This document shows, one piece after another, positions 6,750 through 9,296 of a stretch of 9,296 bases of DNA. The notes beneath the pieces are model-generated. The model was not told the origin of the DNA. It saw only the letters and a list, made by a program, of their open reading frames with translations, and did no database searches. The first letter of the stretch is position 1, and the number at the start of each line of letters is the position of its first letter. This DNA is from an uncultured Bacilli bacterium (lineage in GTDB: Bacteria; Bacillota_I; Bacilli_A; RF39; UBA660): the NCBI GenBank assembly GCA_947632685.1, contig CANRQD010000050.1, positions 1 through 9,296 on the forward strand, given 5' to 3'. The position numbers and the translations under genes were made by a program.

Positions 6750-8636
6750 ATGCATAAGAAAAAGAAAATAGAGTTAATAGCATTTTTAACTTCAACAAAT
6801 GAAAATATTAGAAAAAGAGAATCTTGTATATTTTATGATGATTACACAATAGAATATAAAACATATCAAGAAGGACAAGAAGAATTAGTAAAATTATTAC
6901 AACAAGAGAATGTAACAGATATAAATGATTTATTAACAAATCAAAAATTAAAATTTTATAATAAAGAAGATTTTCTTAAAGAATATGAAGATGAAATACT
7001 GCATCGAAAAAATTGTAATGATTATGTAAAAAATTCTGAAATAAAGAAGAAAAAAAGTAAAATAAAAGATAAAAGTAAAGTTTCTAAATTTTCAAAAATA
7101 GATAAATTTTTAAAAATCTCTATTTTAATATTAACTTCTTCAATTATAGGTTCTGCAACTGCAGTATATAGTATATTATTTGAAGATACAACTATTGATA
7201 AATCGTTAGATGATGACTTAAAAAATACTAATAGTGAAATAAAAAATTCAGATAAGATAATAAGTATATTTAATAATAATAAAATAAATACTAAAAAACG
7301 AATTTTTACTAATGCAACATATAATTATTTATATAATTATAATAATTCTTTTGCAACTAAATATATTGAAAAAAATAGCAATGTAAGAGCTGCACTTAAA
7401 TGGGATGAAGTAGTTGCACAACAACTAATATTTAATAATTATAACAAAGAGGATTTAGGTAATATATTTGATTATTATGATTATAATGCTAATACTATGT
7501 ATAAGGCCTATATTGATTCCATAAAACAAGAAACAATGGCTAATATAATTCAGAAAACATCACTTGAAAAAACAGATATTTTAGATAAAAAATCAGAAGA
7601 ATTTTATCAAAAATATGAAATGTTAAATATAAAATTTAATATACAGACTAATAATAAAAATAAAATAAAAGTAGCTGAAGAATTTTTCAAAGAATTAAGA
7701 AAAGATATCAATTTTGATGAAGCTAATAATATAAAAACATATAAAACTTCAATATTATCAATTGTAAATGCGATGATGATAAAATGTAATGGAGTAAAAA
7801 TAAATGGAATATTAAGTAAAAAAGAAACTAATTGGTTTTACAATACATGTTTAGAAATTGCAAATAAAAAGCTAAATGATAATGATAAAAAAATAGAATC
7901 AGCTGCAATTATAAATAAGGCTTTAGGAGAGAAATTTGAAATATCTTTTGAGAATATAGAAGATATTGCTATGAAAGCATTAGAAGAAGAACATTTATAT
8001 AATGTATCAGATTCTGAAAGAAATTTAAAATATTATAAATCATATGATGAAGCAAAATTAAAATCTAAAAATAAAGCAAAAAAAATAAATAAAAATGAAG
8101 ATTTTGATAGTATTTTAAAAGTTAACTATGATGATGTAAAAGATATTGACACTGGAACTGAAATAGAAAAAGAAACAGAAAAAAAACAAAATAATAATTC
8201 TAAAAAAAATAAGAAAAAAATTAATGAAAAAGAATCCATAAAAAATAATAATAAAAATTACAATTCAAATAATGACGACAATAATAGTAATAATAATAGC
8301 AGTGATAATAACGATAATAGCAACAATCCTGATAGCAACTATGATGATTCAAAAGAATATGATAATTATGATGAATCTAAAGAAGAGCAAGATAATTATA
8401 GTGAAATTGAAAATGATAATAATGAAAATAGTTCAAATATGCCAAAGAATAATGAAATAAAGGATATTACAGATGATTCTACAGGTGCAGTAGATCATAA
8501 TGAACCATTACCTGATCCAAATTTATATAGTTCTACTAATAACATATCATCAACTATAAAAGAACAATTTAAAACATATAATATGAATGAAATTGGAAAT
8601 AATAATTCATTTGTTAAAAAAATAAAATATAAATAA
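6750..8636 (+). CDS. Large single-pass membrane protein with Asn/Asp low-complexity tail, 628 aa
   Basis: I do not recognise the family. Residues 1-98 form a small, charged cytoplasmic domain (IELIAFLTSTNENI, CIFYDDYTIEYKTYQEGQEELVKLL). A strongly basic stretch (99-119) leads into one membrane segment (121-144, LKISILILTSSIIGSATAVYSILF). By the positive-inside rule the rest is outside. Residues 150-450 are mostly helical, with long charged helices and two Cys (C346, C367) that could pair. Residues 480-565 are low complexity, rich in Asn, Asp, Ser, Glu, Lys and Tyr, and look like a disordered spacer. A final segment (566-628) contains EPLPDPNLY and ends FVKKIKYK. No sorting motif such as LPxTG is present. 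CAGGGGG (6735-6741) lies 8 nt before the ATG. It shares its operon and topology with the preceding Cys-rich protein, suggesting a joint envelope or surface role. Confidence 0.9.
   Translation: MHKKKKIELIAFLTSTNENIRKRESCIFYDDYTIEYKTYQEGQEELVKLLQQENVTDINDLLTNQKLKFYNKEDFLKEYEDEILHRKNCNDYVKNSEIKKKKSKIKDKSKVSKFSKIDKFLKISILILTSSIIGSATAVYSILFEDTTIDKSLDDDLKNTNSEIKNSDKIISIFNNNKINTKKRIFTNATYNYLYNYNNSFATKYIEKNSNVRAALKWDEVVAQQLIFNNYNKEDLGNIFDYYDYNANTMYKAYIDSIKQETMANIIQKTSLEKTDILDKKSEEFYQKYEMLNIKFNIQTNNKNKIKVAEEFFKELRKDINFDEANNIKTYKTSILSIVNAMMIKCNGVKINGILSKKETNWFYNTCLEIANKKLNDNDKKIESAAIINKALGEKFEISFENIEDIAMKALEEEHLYNVSDSERNLKYYKSYDEAKLKSKNKAKKINKNEDFDSILKVNYDDVKDIDTGTEIEKETEKKQNNNSKKNKKKINEKESIKNNNKNYNSNNDDNNSNNNSSDNNDNSNNPDSNYDDSKEYDNYDESKEEQDNYSEIENDNNENSSNMPKNNEIKDITDDSTGAVDHNEPLPDPNLYSSTNNISSTIKEQFKTYNMNEIGNNNSFVKKIKYK
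8187..8444 (+). repeat. AAT/GAT-rich low-complexity coding tract
   Basis: This segment encodes residues 480-565 of the 628-residue protein and is dominated by AAT, GAT, AAA and GAA codons, with runs such as NNDDNNSNNNSSDNNDNSNN. Codons vary (AAT/AAC, AGT/AGC, GAT/GAC), so it is not a simple tandem repeat of one unit. Such tracts can change length by slippage or recombination. Confidence 0.8.
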
Positions 8637-8638
8637 AG

Positions 8639-8670
8639 AGTAATATTAGTTAGTTATATGATTACTATTT
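8639..8670 (+). terminator. Weak hairpin, possible terminator of the membrane-protein operon
   Basis: AGTAAT (8639-8644) can pair with ATTACT (8661-8666), followed by ATTTTATT. The stem is only six base pairs with few G/C, and the T-run is interrupted, so termination here would be inefficient. Some transcription may read on into the downstream 138-residue gene. Confidence 0.35.
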
Positions 8671-8695
8671 TATTAATAAACATATTATATAATAG

Positions 8696-8724
8696 TTGAC
8701 AATTCGGCATAATTATGTTATAAT
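8696..8724 (+). promoter_or_regulatory. Strong promoter of the 138-residue gene
   Basis: A perfect TTGACA (8696-8701), a 17-nt spacer and a perfect TATAAT (8719-8724) with an upstream TGT (extended -10) make this the best consensus promoter in the window. The predicted start is near 8731, giving a leader of about 60 nt, much longer than the 16-26 nt leaders of the other genes here. Confidence 0.9.
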
Positions 8725-8727
8725 ATC

Positions 8728-8763
8728 AGTACTTTGAAGATATAGGGGATTCAAAAAAGTACT
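8728..8763 (+). promoter_or_regulatory. Inverted repeat at the transcription start / leader of the 138-residue gene
   Basis: AGTACTTT (8728-8735) is perfectly complementary to AAAGTACT (8756-8763). After a three-A bulge, GAA (8736-8738) pairs with TTC (8750-8752). The loop holds TATAGGGGA, a Shine-Dalgarno-like box. A near-copy of 8741-8754 occurs at 8772-8785 (12 of 14 identical), where the second G-rich box is the real ribosome site for the ATG at 8791. Because the left arm begins three bases after the -10 box, the palindrome could be a DNA operator for a repressor. If transcription starts far enough upstream, it could instead be a leader RNA hairpin. Which of these applies is inference. 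Confidence 0.5.
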
Positions 8764-8790
8764 ATAATAGTTATAGGGGGTTGAATATAT

Positions 8791-9207
8791 ATGAAAACTT
8801 ATATATTTGAGTATTTAGATGAAAATGATTTTAGAAAAAAGGAAAGATCAGTTAGAAAATATAATATGTTAGCTTATAAAAAATTGACTTTTAGCTTTTA
8901 TCCAGAATTAAGAAAAGGGAATTTTTTAGGAGAAGAAATAAATAGAGATGAAAAAGCAAAAACTATTTCTTATGAATTAAAATTACCTACTGATGATTTA
9001 TTTGCAAAAGTTCATGGTGAAATAAGATTACATTATACTGTATATTCTGATAAAGGTGTAATATTATTAACTAATATTACACCAGAGGGAATATTGGATG
9101 AAGGACATAGAGCAGAATTATCTACATATAAAGGAGTTATGGTATCAAAAACTGATCCAGAACGAGATATGTTTAAAATCAATTTGTTAAATATGTTAGG
9201 AAAATAG
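8791..9207 (+). CDS. Conserved-looking hypothetical protein, 138 aa
   Basis: I do not recognise the family. The protein is compact and predicted soluble, with no signal peptide or membrane segment and no Cys or Trp. It has a mixed profile: a basic N-terminal part (KTYIFEYLDENDFRKKERSVRKYNML), alternating hydrophobic/polar strands (TISYELKLP, AKVHGEIRLHYTVYSDKGVILLTNI) and a C-terminal segment (GHRAELSTYKGVMVSKTDPERDMFKINLLNML). It reads like a small beta-rich cytoplasmic domain. AGGGGG (8775-8780) lies 10 nt before the ATG. The gene is monocistronic, with its own strong promoter, an unusually structured leader and a terminator overlapping its stop, and lies directly before a tRNA gene. The strong promoter and operator-like leader suggest high, possibly regulated expression. 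No function can be assigned. Confidence 0.88.
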   Translation: MKTYIFEYLDENDFRKKERSVRKYNMLAYKKLTFSFYPELRKGNFLGEEINRDEKAKTISYELKLPTDDLFAKVHGEIRLHYTVYSDKGVILLTNITPEGILDEGHRAELSTYKGVMVSKTDPERDMFKINLLNMLGK

Positions 9208-9226
9208 AGAAAAACTCTATTTTTTT
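9201..9226 (+). terminator. Rho-independent terminator overlapping the stop codon of the 138-residue gene
   Basis: AAAATAGAG (9201-9209), which includes the TAG stop codon, pairs with CTCTATTTT (9215-9223) around a five-A loop. The T-run continues to 9226. The arrangement is very compact: the tRNA promoter begins two bases later. Confidence 0.82.
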
Positions 9227-9227
9227 G

Positions 9228-9256
9228 TTGCACTATTAAAGAAAGTGTGATATTAT
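9228..9256 (+). promoter_or_regulatory. Promoter of the tRNA gene
   Basis: TTGCAC (9228-9233) and TATTAT (9251-9256) are 17 nt apart, with TG one base upstream of the -10 (extended -10). The start point would be near 9263, about 5 nt before the mature tRNA 5' end. Confidence 0.65.
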
Positions 9257-9267
9257 TAAATAGCAAT

Positions 9268-9296
9268 GGACCCTTAGCTCAGTTGGTTAGAGCATC
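9268..9296 (+). tRNA. tRNA gene, 5' part only (cut by the window end)
   Basis: The segment shows an acceptor 5' strand GGACCCT, then TA, a D-stem/loop AGCTCAGTTGGTTAGAGC, and the start of the anticodon stem (ATC). This is the canonical first 29 nt of a bacterial tRNA. The anticodon lies beyond the window. The 5' half resembles Firmicutes tRNA-Ile (CAU anticodon) from memory, but the identity cannot be settled here. Confidence 0.88.

Noticed and set aside
8187..8444. CRISPR or tandem-repeat array
   Set aside because: The repetitiveness is low-complexity coding sequence with no fixed repeat unit or spacers.
8272..8460. A 62-residue very hydrophobic frame (Ile/Met-rich) on the + strand
   Set aside because: It is the shifted reading of the AAT/GAT-rich tract in the 628-residue gene: AAT runs read one base on give ATA/ATT (Ile). 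It has no ribosome site.
9033..9266. A 77-residue - strand frame over the end of the 138-residue gene and the tRNA promoter
   Set aside because: It runs through the terminator and tRNA promoter, has no ribosome site, and is the shadow of the + strand gene.

Overview
The window is about 9.3 kb of very AT-rich DNA with every recognisable gene on the + strand. The A-rich codon usage, G-rich Shine-Dalgarno sites, a pyruvate phosphate dikinase and a tRNA gene after a short terminator fit an uncultured low-GC Firmicutes/Mollicutes-like gut bacterium (a Bacilli lineage such as RF39 or Erysipelotrichales relatives). This placement is an inference from composition and gene style. The genetic code looks standard: every Trp codon in the intact genes is TGG, and all genes stop at TAA or TAG.

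Layout. (1) 35-1183 is the C-terminal TIM-barrel part of pyruvate phosphate dikinase. Its reading frame is broken just upstream by an in-frame TAA, and about 495 residues of the family's normal length are missing. It is followed by a strong terminator (1248-1288). (2) 1289-3110 is a small accessory patch. It holds a decayed gene (perfect Shine-Dalgarno, then ATG-TGA), an orphan 414-residue protein with its own promoter and codon usage unlike its neighbours, a strong terminator (2842-2891), and a stretch with short coding relics. (3) 3111-5220 is a compact operon: promoter, TPR-like protein, PfkB-family sugar kinase, stand-alone Smr-domain protein, terminator. (4) 5254-8670 is a two-gene operon of single-pass membrane proteins with large predicted extracellular parts. 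One is cysteine-rich with a W-x-x-W-x-x-W motif. The other has an Asn/Asp/Ser/Glu low-complexity tail. (5) 8696-9226 is a monocistronic gene for an unrecognised 138-residue protein. It has a strong extended -10 promoter, an unusual leader with an inverted repeat and two near-identical G-rich boxes, and a terminator overlapping its stop codon. (6) A promoter and the first 29 nt of a tRNA gene close the window.

Confident functional assignments are limited to the dikinase fragment, the PfkB kinase, the Smr protein and the tRNA. The strongest candidates for something undescribed are the membrane-protein pair at 5311-8636 and the 138-residue protein with its structured leader. The accessory patch at 1289-3110 looks like an insertion site that gains and loses genes. 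No CRISPR array, insertion sequence or recognisable phage gene was seen.
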